Counted from the stretch's first letter, positions 39,192 to 51,327 are shown. The stretch: 64,000 bases of DNA from Hirundichthys speculiger (GCA_018398805.1 JAGFBZ010000946.1:174648-238647); one strand, 5' to 3'. Made by a program: numbers and translations. Notes: generated from the sequence alone by a model not told the origin.

Positions 39192-40292
39192 TAGTGTTGG
39201 CAAGTTCACTTTCTACATGAACTAGTTTAGTTCATAGTTCACAGAAATCAAAATGAACTAGTTCAGTTCATCATTTCAAAAAATGAACTAAATAGTTCAT
39301 TTTTAATTATTTTTTTCTTATTCTTTTTTAATGTTGCCGCAAGCAATTATTTGTCAAAATGATTACCACTGCCCATATATTACACCACCACAAACGGCAA
39401 TTAATTTATCCATTTTAACTGTCGAAAACTATTGGTCCAATTGAGAATCTTTAACCAACCAGGGTTCACATTAGCATTGAAGGAACAGCTCATGTAAAAC
39501 TGTCATTTCCGTTTCAATTTCTCTCTACAGCAGCCATTCCCAAACTTCAGAACACCAAGGCCCAATTTGAAATGTGAAAAATCTCTGCAGCCCACCGAAA
39601 CCTTTAATCACAACTGTGATCAACATACAGGACAAGGAACCATGATCCGATGTTTTTTTAATCATGTCATGAATATTTTACAGTAATTAAAAACATATTT
39701 AAAAAAGATTGAGAATTTAAAACATATTTGTTTAATTTCAATGACCTCTCACGGCCCACCTGCAGTCCCACGACGGCCCACCAGGGGGCCACGGCCCACA
39801 CTTTACAGTGTGTTAAAAATCTGAGGAAAAGCCTGCTGCCAAATGGTCTTTATTATAAGACAAAAACTGGTCCTTAAGGTGCAAATGTTTCCCCCGTCCC
39901 CCTCTTCATTTCAATATTTCAATCCCCCCCAGCAGTCAGGGGTCTCCTCCAGTTCTGGGTAACTGCAGCTTTCATCTTCCTGCTTGTTTTAAACGTTTGA
40001 TGACGTAATTGTTAGCGTGACAGCAGCGACAGCCGTGTTGCCATGTTTGATTGATTTCCTCAGATACATATCAGGCTCGTTTGTGGTGGATTTTAAATGG
40101 GGTTCACTGGGAACCTGGAACGGTTTTGACCGTGCGTGAACTTTGAAAGAGCGTCGTTCACAACTGCCCAAATGAACTCGTTCACGCCCCCGGCTGGTGA
40201 AGGAGAAAGAGAGCGAGTTCAGTTCACGTTCGCTAAAAATATGAACTAGTTCGTGAACTTTGGTTCAATGAACGTGTTCAGGTACAACACTA
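39192..40292. mobile_element. hAT-type element (family H) with perfect 8 bp target duplication
   Basis: Starts TAGTGTTGGCAAGTTCAC and ends GTTCAGGTACAACACTA. It is flanked on both sides by GTTAGCAC (39184-39191 and 40293-40300). The subterminal regions are rich in GAACTAGTTCA palindromes. The interior (about 39530-39830) includes a GGCCCACC-rich segment that may be a separate repeat. No transposase. Confidence 0.9.
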
Positions 40293-40300
40293 GTTAGCAC

Positions 40301-41105
40301 GTACTTGAACGGCCACGACTACCAAACTGCAACAAAACACCTGCTTTTTCTTTTATTTTGTGAATGGGGTGCTAACAGTTGCTGGTGATTGGTTAATTAG
40401 GAGCATGTGATCAGCAGCACCTGGCTGCTCTTTTCCAGTTTCAGTGGAAACAATGAGACTGTGCTCGACCTTGTGGTCCTTTAAAAAAAAAAAAAAAAAG
40501 ATGTAATAATAATCAGATATTTATCCTGAAAGTCCACCTTCTGGTCCAAATCTTCTTCCATAGAGAGTTAGATGGTGTTAATGCTGAGCAGGAGGATTGG
40601 ATGTGGTGGTCCACAAACTTACAACAGCTGTCACGATGATTTGTGGTTTCTTCTTGCCTCCAGGACAAAATAAGCTTAAAACATCTCCTGAGCTGCTGCA
40701 TTTCTCCCCCACTCAACAGACAGTAGTTATATTAATGGTGCTTCTTTTAGCTAATTTTAGTAAGTCTCCAAATACCTCCAAAATCTGTGCCGCTTGTTTC
40801 AGGTGTCATGCAATCATATATTTGCTTTGTTTCCTGCTTTATCCCATCTATTACTGTCCCTAACAATCCTGAAAGGTAAAACTGGGACAATGCAGTGACA
40901 GAAATGATATAAACTGTAAATATGAAGATAGATTCAGCCTCAGATCTCAGACTCGTGTAAATGAAAGCTCCTTGCTCACTTTTGCACTCTTCATTTCAGC
41001 TTCTTGTCATTTCTGCTGTATTTTATTCTCATGTCTGAAGCTGCACCTGCACACACTTTTACCCCGTCACCCCCAACAATAATGTCTTTCTCTGGTTCCT
41101 AACAG
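40301..41105. other. Intron 3' end upstream of the glra1 terminal exon
   Basis: Includes an A run at 40482-40499 and a pyrimidine-rich segment before the upstream acceptor at 41105. Its proximity to the alternative acceptors makes it a likely place for splicing-control motifs, but none can be named with confidence. Confidence 0.45.
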
Positions 41106-41129
41106 CCTGAGTCTTGGCCTGTGTTGCAG
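41106..41129 (+). other. glra1: Optional 24 bp extension of glra1 last exon (alternative 3' splice site, alpha-1-ins-like)
   Basis: A second AG acceptor ends at 41105 (CTGGTTCCTAACAG), preceded by a pyrimidine-rich stretch with CTTTCTCTGG. Exactly 24 nt separate it from the downstream CAG at 41129. These nt are open in the exon frame and translate as PESWPVLQ. In mammals, an alternative acceptor at the same exon junction of GLRA1 adds an eight-residue insert that also ends in Gln (the alpha-1-ins isoform), placed just before the EDE motif. Position, length, phase and final residue all agree. That the site is used in this fish is inference from sequence alone. Confidence 0.72.
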
Positions 41130-41414
41130 GAGGATGAGACGGCTGAGGGGCGCTTCAGTTTCCCCGGCTACGGCATGGGCCCCGCCTGCCTGCAGGCCAA
41201 GGACGGCATGGCCATCAAGGGCAACAACAACAACGCCCCGACCTCGGCCGCGCCCGAGAAGAGCATAGAGGAGATGAAGAAGCTGTTCATCAGTCGGGCC
41301 AAGCGCATCGACACGGTGTCCCGCGTGGCCTTCCCGCTCGTCTTCCTCATTTTTAACATTTTCTACTGGATCATTTACAAGATCATCCGCAGCGAGGACA
41401 TCCATAAGCAGTAG
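41130..41414 (+). CDS. glra1: glra1 terminal coding exon (TM3-TM4 loop, TM4, stop)
   Basis: This exon encodes the last 94 residues of the glycine receptor alpha-1 subunit and the stop TAG at 41412-41414. It starts [20 protein letters not shown], the variable cytoplasmic loop. It then has an Asn run (NNNN), the conserved juxtamembrane segment [19 protein letters not shown], and TM4 (about exon residues 67-86). The short extracellular tail is SEDIHKQ. The KK pair before TM4 corresponds to the second basic site implicated in G-beta-gamma modulation of mammalian alpha-1. The loop phrase [17 protein letters not shown] and the tail point to alpha-1; human alpha-2, alpha-3 and alpha-4 differ in both. 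The acceptor used for the shorter form is CAG at 41127-41129, phase 0. An alternative acceptor 24 bp upstream would add eight residues. Confidence 0.96.
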   Translation, partial: EDETAEGRFSFPGYGMGPACLQAKDGMAIKGNNNNAPTSAAPEKSIEEMKKLFISRAKRIDTVSRVAFPLVFLIFNIFYWIIYKIIRSEDIHKQ

Positions 41415-41630
41415 TTGAGAGGAGGAGGAGGAGGAGGAGGAGGAGTGCGAGGTGGAGAACACAGAGAAACAAAAAAGAAAGAAAGGACTTCAAGAGGAGA
41501 TATAATTGCCCCTTTTTTCCAACCATGACTCTCGTCCCGATCCTTTCATTTGACCCTTGACCCTCGTCCTCTTTCGGCTGAGGATAAGTTGCTTTTTTGT
41601 GGCAGAAAACCCCCTAAACCCTACTTCACT

Positions 41631-41650
41631 CCCCCCCCCCCCCCCCCCCC
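41631..41650. repeat. Homopolymer C(20) in the 3' UTR
   Basis: Twenty consecutive C, about 220 nt after the stop codon. Confidence 0.9.
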
Positions 41651-43780
41651 ACCTCCATCTTGGATCACAGCCCGTCCCGGTCTCTTTCCACCCCCCCGAA
41701 CAATCCGGACCAGTGCAATAGCAATGCAGTAAAATGCATGAAATATGAATGTGGCAATATATTAAAGAAAAGCGAAGACGTACACACAAACTTTGGCGGG
41801 AACCCCGAGGAAACTGTTTGGGTGTGAGCAAACTGGAACAAAATAGATGATGCGACGAGAGGATCTTGTATTTATTTTAGTTTTTTGTGTGAAGACAGAT
41901 ATATAATTCTATATGAAATGTTGGGAATGGGGTGGGGGGGCGCAAGAGGCATAGAGCTGTGTAACATACTCATATATCTATTGTAATTGGGAAAAAAAAG
42001 AAATATATATATAGATGAACTTTGTTTCCACAGGTGGGTGTCTGGAACGAAGGATGTTTTCACCCAAGAAAGAAAAAAAAAAAAAAGCAAGAAAAAAAGA
42101 TGGAAGGAGGGCGGAAAAGTGCTTCCACGAGGGCGATGCGAGGATCACGCATTTATATATCTAGATTTGCTTCAAACATGTATTACAGGCACTTGCTTTA
42201 CCTCCCTCCTGCTGCCGACGCCACAAGAACTGCAGAGACACTTGAAGTCTGTCGCTGCCGCCGTCAACGACGATGAAATGACATCCAAAAAAAAAAAGAA
42301 AAGAAAAAACACTGGACAGGCAGTGCTAAAGAATATCTGTGATCAATGTGTTCCTCAGTCCTTCATTTATTTCAGATTGATTGCATTTGTTTGTTCTTTT
42401 TCTTTTGTACATTGATTCATTTATGTGCCAACTGATCATGTGACCCACGGCCGTCTGACGCTCTTCACCTTCGACCTTCTCACCCGCGGGAAGTCGGATC
42501 GTAACTGATCCCGTCGGCGGGAGAAAGACCAGCTCGATCCTGGAAGGAGTAAAAAAAAAAAAGATTGATTTGTTTTCCTCCCTGCTTTGATTGGGGACTG
42601 AAACACACGTGTGTTACTTCTTTAGTAGTGCTTCCTCGCTCCAACGCCGTCCTGACCCCCCCAGCTGAAAGGACATACGTGATTCAGATTATCACACCTG
42701 TAGCTGCTCGTCCATGTCATTCACATGAAACACATGTAGACGGTTTTGCTTTGCGCCAGGCTTCTCTATGCAATGACGAGTATATGCAATTATGATTTTA
42801 CTCTCAGCTTCTTTATCTCATTTTCCAGAGGTCTTTTAGTTTCGTATATCTGACAACTAAAACAGAGGCTTTCGTGGTTGGTGAGGATGTTGGCGGAGAG
42901 ACGACGGGCTTGTCCGAGCATTTTTGTCCAAAGCATGCAGGTTACTGCATGAAAAAAAAATATATATATCATTTAGAGGAAATCTGCTTGAAGCAGACCG
43001 AGCACTTGGGTGGGGAGTTCAGAAATTTAGATTGGTGTTGGGATTTTTCCCGTTTGTTTGCACAAATGTTGAATATTTTTTCCACAATCGTCTGCATTTT
43101 CTTCCAGTTGCCCCAAAGCGCTTCTTTACTTCAGAAAGTCGCGATGTGAAATGAAACGGGGGAAATTGCACGTTTTGCGGCAAAGAAAAAAATCTCAAAT
43201 GAACCGTACAGAGCTGAGCCCTTAGCGTTCTTTTGTCTTTAGCCCCGTTCCCTCCAAAAGTGTGCTTATTTAATGTCACATAGTGACTTTTAGCACCAAA
43301 ATCTCAAAGGAAGTCAGCGGGCATTTACAAGCTGTCTTAACTCGTCAAATCTCACTGCTGAGACTGATATCAGGGCTGATTCCAATTTTTATTGAAGTCT
43401 TCGAAAGATGACGAATAGTGAAGTTTCTCAGACAGTTGATATGTCAAATATGTTTGACCAGAGTCCAGTTTTAAAATTAATTTGTGATTGGACTTTAACT
43501 TTTCTGATCGGTTCCATACACGTAGAATCGAACTCTCAGTCAAAAAAAACTATCGTTCCCCATGAGCCCGGCGCCCCGTTTAGCTACAGTACTGGAACCC
43601 TGACGTCCCTGACGGGACTCAAACCCTGACGGGTTGGGGGTTAAGGTTAGGGTTAACCCTAAGACGACCATCGTGAAAGACTCGTGCTGGTATCCCCCGT
43701 TGTAGCTCCCAGATCGGCGGTCCTACGGTGTGAGCTGTTCAACGACGGCCTCAAAGGCCCTCTGATCAAAGATTGACTGA

Positions 43781-43825
43781 GACGGCTCCATTGACGACGG
43801 CTCCGTTGACGACGGCTCCGTTGAC
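43781..43825. repeat. 15 bp tandem repeat, 3 units
   Basis: GACGGCTCCATTGAC is followed by two units of GACGGCTCCGTTGAC. The ORFs across it are open because 15 is a multiple of three. Confidence 0.9.
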
Positions 43826-44892
43826 GACCTCAACAGCTCCGACTGAAGCGCAGCTGCTTCGTCTTGTCCTATTGGTTTTACCGTCAACTAAAGGTGCAGG
43901 TTTGGTCTCAAAACTGACAAAAATCACTTCGGCCCGCGGTGACGGCACTTTTCTACCTACGTCTGTCAGAGCCAACGATTCAGCAGGTTTCATCAAGGTG
44001 TCATCTACGGTGCGACTTAATGGTCTTCAATGGTCCACCAGTGAAGGAAGTTGGTGCACAGGAGCCATAAAACTCAACTGGCCCACAGGAGACAGGAGTT
44101 TTTGGATAACAAGCATTAGGAGGAAGGGATGTTGAGTCGAGCTGATCCCCGTCCCGCACATTTCCCTCCCCCCGTTCCACCTTTACATGAGTCTCACTCG
44201 GGTCAGGTGATGGCTTGATACCATCCTAAGCCCCTTTATATCTAGACCTACATGATTTTGTACTTCTGAAACGCATTTAAAAAAAAACTTTTTTTTCCTT
44301 GCTCTTCTCCAAGTGAAACCTTTTTCTAAAGATCTGGTGACACGGTTTGTCCTTGTTTAAACGAGAAGAGCTTTAAAATGTGTTTAATTCCATCATAAGC
44401 GCAACACTAATGGACTATTGTCAAGCTTCCTTTGGGTGTGTCAGACTGCTCTGAAGGGCTTCGCGTAACAGGTTCATATCCCAGCAGGTGTTTCTGAAGT
44501 CAAACTCTGCATACGCATCACCGCTAAAACTATGCATTTCATTCAGAAAGTTGTGCCCAGACAGCTGTGAAAACTCTTCAGGCCGCTCTCGCCTGAGATT
44601 TCACTTCAGTCCTTCTGTTATTGACACAGAACAGACTGATGCGTTTTGGTAAAACTGAAACTAACCATTGGAAGTTCTTGACGAAACGACTAAAATTAGC
44701 ATGTCTTTTCATTTCATGTTAAGCAGTAACAAAGCTGTGACTTGCGGTGACGAACCTATCACATTATCTGCTTTTCATGCACAAACTAATGAATCTGGAC
44801 CTTCTTTAATTTCATATCATTTATGTGACCTGTTAGCGGTGTAGCTCGCTAACCTGCGCGTTGTGGTGTGTGATGCTGTTTCAGCGTCTCAA

Positions 44893-45578
44893 CAGCAAGA
44901 AAATGATTAATGTTATGGGCTTATTAATTGTTGCATCTTGCAAATTAAGCTGCAAGTTCATGAATTAACGAGAGAAGTTGCAGCTGCAGCTGAAACCAGA
45001 CAAGGAGCGTTTGCGCAAAGTAGCACAACACGGCTATTTTTGTCCCGTGCTGGAATTTTTACATCATGAAAGTTGAAGCCAACATTTATATTTATGTGGA
45101 CAGAAGCTGTCTAGCATAAAAGGAAAAATAAAAGCATAAAAGGGAAAAAGAGAGAAATAGGTGGAAAAAGTGAAGCTAACGTGCAGCTTAGCCTTCGTGA
45201 CAGGAAGTGACGTGCTACTCCCCCAACAGCAAGAAACAGCAAGAAAATGATAAATGTTATGGGCTTATTAATTGTTGCATCTTGCAAATTAAGTTGCAAG
45301 TTCATGAATTAATGAGAGAAGTTGCGGCTGCAGTTGAAACCAGACAAGGAGCATTAGCGCAAAGTAGCACGCACGGGAACAACACAGCATTTTTTGTCCC
45401 GTGCTGGAAATTTTACATCATGAAAGTCGAAGCCAATGTTTATATTTATGTAGACAGAAGCAGTGTAGCATAAAAGGGGAAAAAAGCATTAAAGGAAAAA
45501 AGAGAGAAGAGGAGAAATAGGTGAAAAAGAGAAGCTAACGTGCAGCTTAGCCTTCGTGACAGGAAGTGGCGCGCTACT
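44893..45578. repeat. 345 bp tandem duplication
   Basis: CAGCAAGAAAATGATTAATG at 44893 and CAGCAAGAAAATGATAAATG at 45238 start two units that match nearly throughout (GTTATGGGCTTATTAATTG, GTCCCGTGCTGGAA, CATCATGAAAGT, GCTTAGCCTTCGTGACAGG). The second unit ends near 45578. The units differ by scattered substitutions and small indels. Confidence 0.88.
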
Positions 45579-47463
45579 AGCGTCCGGTTTTTCCACGAAG
45601 CAGCTCTCGCATCATTTTAAAAGTAGCGTCCTCCTTCTGCTTAAACACGTAGCAGCGATGTAGCAAACCGTGGAAGAAGCAGGCCGACATTTCAAACGCC
45701 CGAGACTGAAATTTCTTCTGTTTAACGTGCTTCGTCTGGGAAAATTATGCTCTTTATTTCTGTTTTGTTTCATGCAGGCAGTAGAGATGATAGTCCCGAT
45801 GAAATCAAATAAATGAGTAAATAAACCAAGCTCTTAGTTTCTCCATGGACTGGCTCAGAGCCTCTTTTATGTCCTCGTGACTATGTCCTTCAAATGTGAT
45901 GATTTTATTATTAACTGTGTACAAAGCTAGCCCTCCGAACAATACTGTTGGTTTTGTTTTGGGGGGTTTTTTTCCTGAAAGAGTCCTCCTGGAAACCCTC
46001 GACGGTCAATCTTGGTGATGTGAGTTTGAAAAATGCATCTCTTGGGTGTTTTCGGAGCGTCGTGAAACCCAAATCTTTTGTATCAAAGGGCAGCTTCTCT
46101 GAGCCAAATATTTTAGGACTGAAGCCCTCTCTTCATTGCCAAATAAATGCTTTATGATTTAGACGTGTATACAGAGAGTTCCTTCAGGATGACAGAACGA
46201 CATCAACGACGGAATCCACCGTTTGTAGCGACGCCTCCTTTTCTCTGATCACAACTGAAATCTGAGACGTCAGCGGCTTCGGTTTAATTTTTTTAATTTT
46301 TTTTCTTCTGTGCCATAAACACTTGCAACCGGAAGCACTTCGGTCCACGAGCCAACGGCGGTTGTCCATCCTCTGGAGCGTTCGTACATATCTCTTCGTG
46401 CCATATGGGGGTTGAATATGCAACAGAAAAAAAAAAAAAAAAGAAGAAGAAGAAGCATATCATGCATTTATTTAACCCCCATGTTTACATCGTTCATGAA
46501 CTTTCCTCTGACGTGGGTCGTGTGCGTAACGTAGTCATTTTAGAGCTCTGCGTCATCGTGTTACTCATTGATTATAGTATCTGGGTTTGGGGGGGAAGGG
46601 GGAGGGCTTCGTAACACGTAGAAACCGGGTTTATATTGCAACGCGGCGTGATGTGATGCAAATGGACAGAAAAAGGGGGGGAGGGGGGAGTTTTTGGACG
46701 TTTATAAATCCTTTTAGGTTTCTGGACTGGATTTTAAAGAAGCATGGTTTGATTTGTTGATTATTAATGATTCTATTGATTTTTTTGGAAGGTTTTCTTT
46801 GATTCACTTGTATTTTATCATATGTATCGTACAATCCGACGCCCAGAAGGACGAGGAGAAATACAGTGACCCCCCCCCCCTCTCCCCCCCTCCACTCCTG
46901 CCCCCAAACTGCTGTGAACTAAAGAAAATATTAAGTTATTGATTTTTTTATTTGCACAAGTTGGAATGGCCTTAATTTTGCTTTTACTTGCTTCTATTGT
47001 GTATTGGCACAAAGTGCACCTGTTTTCATTTTGCGAAATTTACGACGCTCATTATGACGCTTATAATCTTGAGAGTGCACATCAAAGCAGGATGATTAAA
47101 AAAAAAAAAAAAAAAAGTAAAAAAAATTAGCAAATCCTTTTTATTTTTCATTAATCTGAGAAATGATATTTTGCATGAATATAAATACAATGGCAGATAT
47201 TTTGGCTTGTACAAAAAAAAACGTGAAGCAATTTGAAGAGAAAAAAGAATGTACCGTTCCTGCTGTATCTGTATATATCTAAATATTTATTGAAATATGT
47301 CATACTACTAATTCTATTAACGATTAAAAGGTTTTCTCAACAAAAATCTCTTTACCTGTTTTTGAACATTGTCAAGATTGTTGAAGTTGGATCTTCTAAT
47401 TTCTGTTACTCAACTCAAGGATCTGTGTAATCATTAATGAAAAAAAAAATATTAAAAATTGCA

Positions 47464-47469
47464 AATAAA
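47464..47469 (+). terminator. Candidate distal poly(A) signal AATAAA of glra1
   Basis: The canonical AATAAA hexamer is followed within 5-40 nt by TTGTGGCTGTGAGGTGTC and TGTTGGATGTGG, a typical GT-rich downstream element. Cleavage would fall at about 47480-47490. Confidence 0.5.
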
Positions 47470-47490
47470 ATTGTGGCTGTGAGGTGTCTT

Positions 47491-48171
47491 TACTGTTGGA
47501 TGTGGCTTCCTCCAGCTGCTGCAGGCATCTGCCCTGAACCCTCCGGTACCTCCGGATCAAAGCCCAGCGTGGGAACCGAGGACCATGTGAAGGACACGTT
47601 AGTCATTTTAGTCCAGTTCAGTGTTTACGTGCCAGCATCGGTTCGACTTCAGCTGCATTACCTGGCGGTTCTTGGTCATTCTCAAAGGTTTGAACAGATT
47701 CGACTGGACTTCCTCTTCTTGGATCGTAAAGACGTTTCACCCTGAGTCGAGGAGATTTCCTCAGTTCAGACCGACTTGTGGGGAGTTTCCAGCTCACAAA
47801 CTGGTGGAGTTGTTGCTGAAATTCAAAGCGCTGACCTTCCCGCCGCTTTTGTCCGCGGTGAGATTTTTTCCTGGGTGTGTTGGTTCGATGATGCAAAGTT
47901 TGATGTTTACATGCATTTTAAAACCGCAATTTCAGTCACATAAATACACTGATAATTTTTTTCTATAACATCATGTAAACACAGAGCGGCTCTTTTGTTA
48001 GATTGATACGCCCCCATGTGGTTGAAGGTGGTATTGCTACATAGAGTTGCTTTAACATAAAAAATCCCTTCACTGACGCACATCTCATCTCAATTATGCT
48101 GTCGGGTTGAATATCAGTATTCTGCCATCAGCCAGAATAAGTCAAACCAACCAGTGGATGACTTCATTACC
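47491..48171. other. Start of the intergenic region downstream of glra1
   Basis: No gene recognised. A short dispersed fish repeat (GCCCCCATGTGGTTGAAGG) lies near 48010. Confidence 0.4.
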
Positions 48172-48590
48172 TCCGCCAAGGAGGTTGTTTTTACTGGCGT
48201 TTGTCTGTCTGTCTGTGTACAAGATAACTCAAAAAGTTATGGATGGATTTTGATGAAATTTTGTCAGAAATGTGAAAAGGAAGAACTGATTTCATTTTGG
48301 CTGTGATCCGGAAGAAATCTTGGATTCTGGATCACTTTCAAGTTTTCGATAACATTGCGGTCAATGGGGCCGAAAAATTTGTTTCTCAATATCTCTGTTA
48401 ATTATTGCCCAAAACTCATGAAATTTGACTCAGGGATTGACAATGGAAACCTCTATCAAATTTCAGAGGCTGATCCGGGTCTGTTCCAGAACGCGGATTG
48501 TATCGCAATCTGTAAATCGCTATATGGGGGAACTGTTGTGCTTGGCGGAGGTCTGTGCTTTCCGAGTTCTTTTCTAGTTTTGTTTTGTTT
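48172..48590 (+). repeat. Dispersed repeat 'AAAAAGTTATGGATGGATTT', stand-alone copy
   Basis: Starts ACCTCCGCCAAGGAGGTTG and ends CTTGGCGGAGGTCTGTGC, an inverted pair of ends. The interior matches the segments inside the MITE copies at 3130-3370 and 32640-32880, plus an extra ~200 bp. The MITE termini are absent here. Confidence 0.75.
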
Positions 48591-49695
48591 TTTTGTTTCA
48601 AAGCACAAAGTGTTCTTGTAGAACTTTTAAAAATAAAACTTGACAAATGCAAAAATAATTCATATTATCTACTCGAAATATCACATGCAAGTGGCATCTT
48701 CTGCTTCCTGAATGTGTTTCCGTAAATCCCCGTCTTTGGTCTGCATGTCACGCATCGAAAATCCTCATCACAACATTTTCTCAACAGAACAACTGCATTT
48801 TATTTGTTCGTGTACAACCATTTTTATATTTTAGCCCCCCCCCCCCCAAAAAAAAAGGTATAATTAAAACAATTTTTTTGTCAAGAAATGTGTGAGAAAA
48901 TCCTTGCAATGCTCTTAAAATAAAGGGTGAAAGGGAGTTGCATATTTCTAATGTGTTTATCGTCTGAGGGATCCGGAAGAATCTTATGTGTTTAAAAGAA
49001 ACTCACATTACACTGCTGAGAAAAAAACTTCAGAGGGCTAAAAACTGTATCTTGACTTCTGGTTTTAACAAAGGCACGACTTCTTTTGCACGTCTTCGGA
49101 TGATCTGCCTCATTCCACTTTCCACATCAAGTAAATATCAAGCTGATGGAAACCAGTTGGATGCAGAGCGTTAAAGCTCCTGCAGCTGCCAGCTCTCTGG
49201 CCTCTGTTACTCCACGAGACAAATGGTCCTGAACAGAAGACAAAGGTCTGTAGCATCAATCAGCTGTCAGATAAAGAGAGATGTAGAAACAACTCCTGTC
49301 CCCAGTGCTGTATTTACTTTGTTTTTGGGGTAATCAACATACTCTAGTGATGTTAATGTAACTGCTTCTGAACACAACTGGGCCAGTCTGGGTTCCAGGT
49401 GAACATTTTGTCCCCTTAAAGACTTTTAAAGAGAGGGTCAAAGTTGTCAGCTTGCATTTAATGTGGGATTTTGTTTCTGGCATGAGGTAACAGATGACGA
49501 ACCAACCTGCAATTTACGCAACGGCCAGCAGGGGGCAACGACTGTTGGTAGAAGAGCTGAGAGGATCCCTGCTCCCTTTATCTTTGACATAAGTAAACAC
49601 TTTTGTGGTAGTTTTTTATTGTTCGTGTTTGCTTTAGGCATGTTGTTCATTTTGTAACTGACAGTTCATTTAAGAGCAAAAGAGAAAAACGCTTC

Positions 49696-49724
49696 GGGGG
49701 GGGGGGGGGGGGGGGGGGGGGGGG
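49696..49724. repeat. Homopolymer G(29)
   Basis: Twenty-nine consecutive G. Confidence 0.9.
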
Positions 49725-49785
49725 CTCAGTTGTCATTGACAAGCTGCCGCAGTCTTGATGTTTCTTTTATAACTCCATGTTTGAG

Positions 49786-49833
49786 CGTACGTCGTGGCGT
49801 ACGTCGTGGCGTACGTCGTGGCGTACGTTGTGG
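49786..49833. repeat. 12 bp tandem repeat CGTACGTCGTGG, 4 units
   Basis: Three exact units and a fourth with one change (CGTACGTTGTGG). The core CGTACG is itself palindromic and the repeat is CpG-dense. Confidence 0.92.
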
Positions 49834-50128
49834 CGTGAAGCGTGCGTCTACACCTGCAGGAAGCTCCAGGCTCCGCCCCTCAGTTCATCCTGAGTTCAGG
49901 TGAACTCAGTGGAGGAAAAGACATCCCTGTCCTTAGAGACGGCGAGCAGCAGGTGGAGCCTCGTTTCTCACAAACACACAAACACCAGAATTCACATGAG
50001 CAGCTCAGCTTGTAAACTAAATGTCAAGTCTGATGAGGAAATTAATGGAAAATTAAGATAAAGTGATCTTTATACAGCATGTGTGTTAACTCTACGAAGC
50101 AGCAGGAAGACAGTTGGTCCATGTTGGA

Positions 50129-51319
50129 TAGGGATGTCCCGATCACGTTTTTTGGGTCCCGATCCGATTCTGATCTTTTAATTTTGATGATCGGCCGATT
50201 TCCGATTTTTTTCCAATCCGATTTCACTTCTTTTGAGTGGGCAAACAGAGTTTAATTTCCCATGCATTTTATTTCCTGTGTACATTAATAAATAGGCCTG
50301 CATCCATGCTGAGATTAATAGCTTTTATCATCTCATAAAATAAACAATAACTTATTTAAACACTCTTCTTTCTTTCTTTTTTGTTTGGGAGAATTATTAT
50401 AAAACACATTTAGTTACAGAACAGTGACTGTTCAACAGTCTCAGTACTAAACAACAAAGCACTTCATTTAAATAGCAGCAGGTGAACTTGGCTAGCAGTT
50501 TAAGGCAATGAAAACACTAGCAGAAGTCTTTGAAATCAATAAAATCACATCAGAATAACAATAACATAAAATATTAACTTCATTCAAGACCCGCTGCACA
50601 TGTTCACGCACCTTTGTGTCCTTTGTCGTTCATGTAATGACGGGAACGAGGCTCGAGGTAATTAATGAGCCAGTTAAATGCCTTGTATTCCACAAACTCT
50701 GTGTAATAATACATTCTCAGTAATACATTCCGCGATTAGCTCGGTGATTTTTCTGTATTTCTCCGAGTCTTTCGGGAGTTCTTTCTTTTAAAAGTTTCAC
50801 AGAGCGTTTGCTGCCGAAGCAGGTGTCACGGCACCACGGCACCTGACAGAAGGCTTCGTGATCGGTGCTGCGTGCTTTTTTAAGTGTCTGATTAAATTGG
50901 TGGTGTTGTAAACTCTCTTCTTACTTACCCATCATGATATATCAGCCTTCCACACGTTGCAAGTCACAGTCGAAGCGTCGGTCTTTGTAATTTTATGGCG
51001 CTGCCACACTGCTGATATTTTTGCTAAAGTTTAGCCTGACGCCGCCGGTCTTAAAACTTTTAAGGTGGATACAAGACAGCACTGCTGGGAAACCTCATTT
51101 CAGTGCAAATTATTAAATGTATATAGTTTAAAAAATATTTTTGTTTGTGTAATATGATTACTTTATTAATTTGTGTTAATCAGGATCACTTTTTGAGGAA
51201 AGAAATAATGAAAAAAAGATCGGCGTGTTATAATAAGGCTGATCGGCCGATCCGATCCACCTTAAATTTTTAAGATCGAAGGCCGATCCCGATCAGGGAT
51301 CGGGATCAGGACATCCCTA
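50129..51319. mobile_element. hAT element (family F) with perfect 8 bp target duplication
   Basis: Starts TAGGGATGTCCCGATCACG and ends GGATCAGGACATCCCTA. It is flanked by ATGTTGGA on both sides (50121-50128 and 51320-51327). It is 1191 bp and shares its terminal family with 36518-37513. I saw no clear transposase segment in it. Confidence 0.92.
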
Positions 51320-51327
51320 ATGTTGGA

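Larger units (their letters stand above)
41415..47490 (+). other. glra1: Inferred long 3' UTR of glra1
   Basis: Downstream of the stop, the sequence is mostly free of recognised transposon ends for about 6 kb and is rich in A and T tracts, as expected for a long neuronal 3' UTR. It begins with a (GGA)n tract, then has a 20-nt C run at 41631-41650 and several A runs. Candidate AATAAA signals lie at 45808, 45820, 46142 and 47464. The last has a strong GT-rich downstream element and is the most plausible distal end. A Pumilio-type TGTATATA lies at 47270-47277. The 3' end is inferred; shorter forms are possible. A 345 bp tandem duplication sits inside (44893-45578). Confidence 0.5.
48591..50128. 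other. Intergenic spacer without identified genes
   Basis: Contains the G(29) run, a 12 bp tandem repeat and a CTCF-like word CCAGCAGGGGGCAA at 49525-49538. No coding domain was recognised. Confidence 0.4.

Noticed and set aside
41067..41462. Reverse-strand ORF of 131 codons over the glra1 last exon
   Set aside because: Shadow of the real exon in the opposite strand.
43773..44135. 120-codon forward ORF with Thr/Ala repeats
   Set aside because: Driven by the 15 bp tandem repeat in the inferred 3' UTR.
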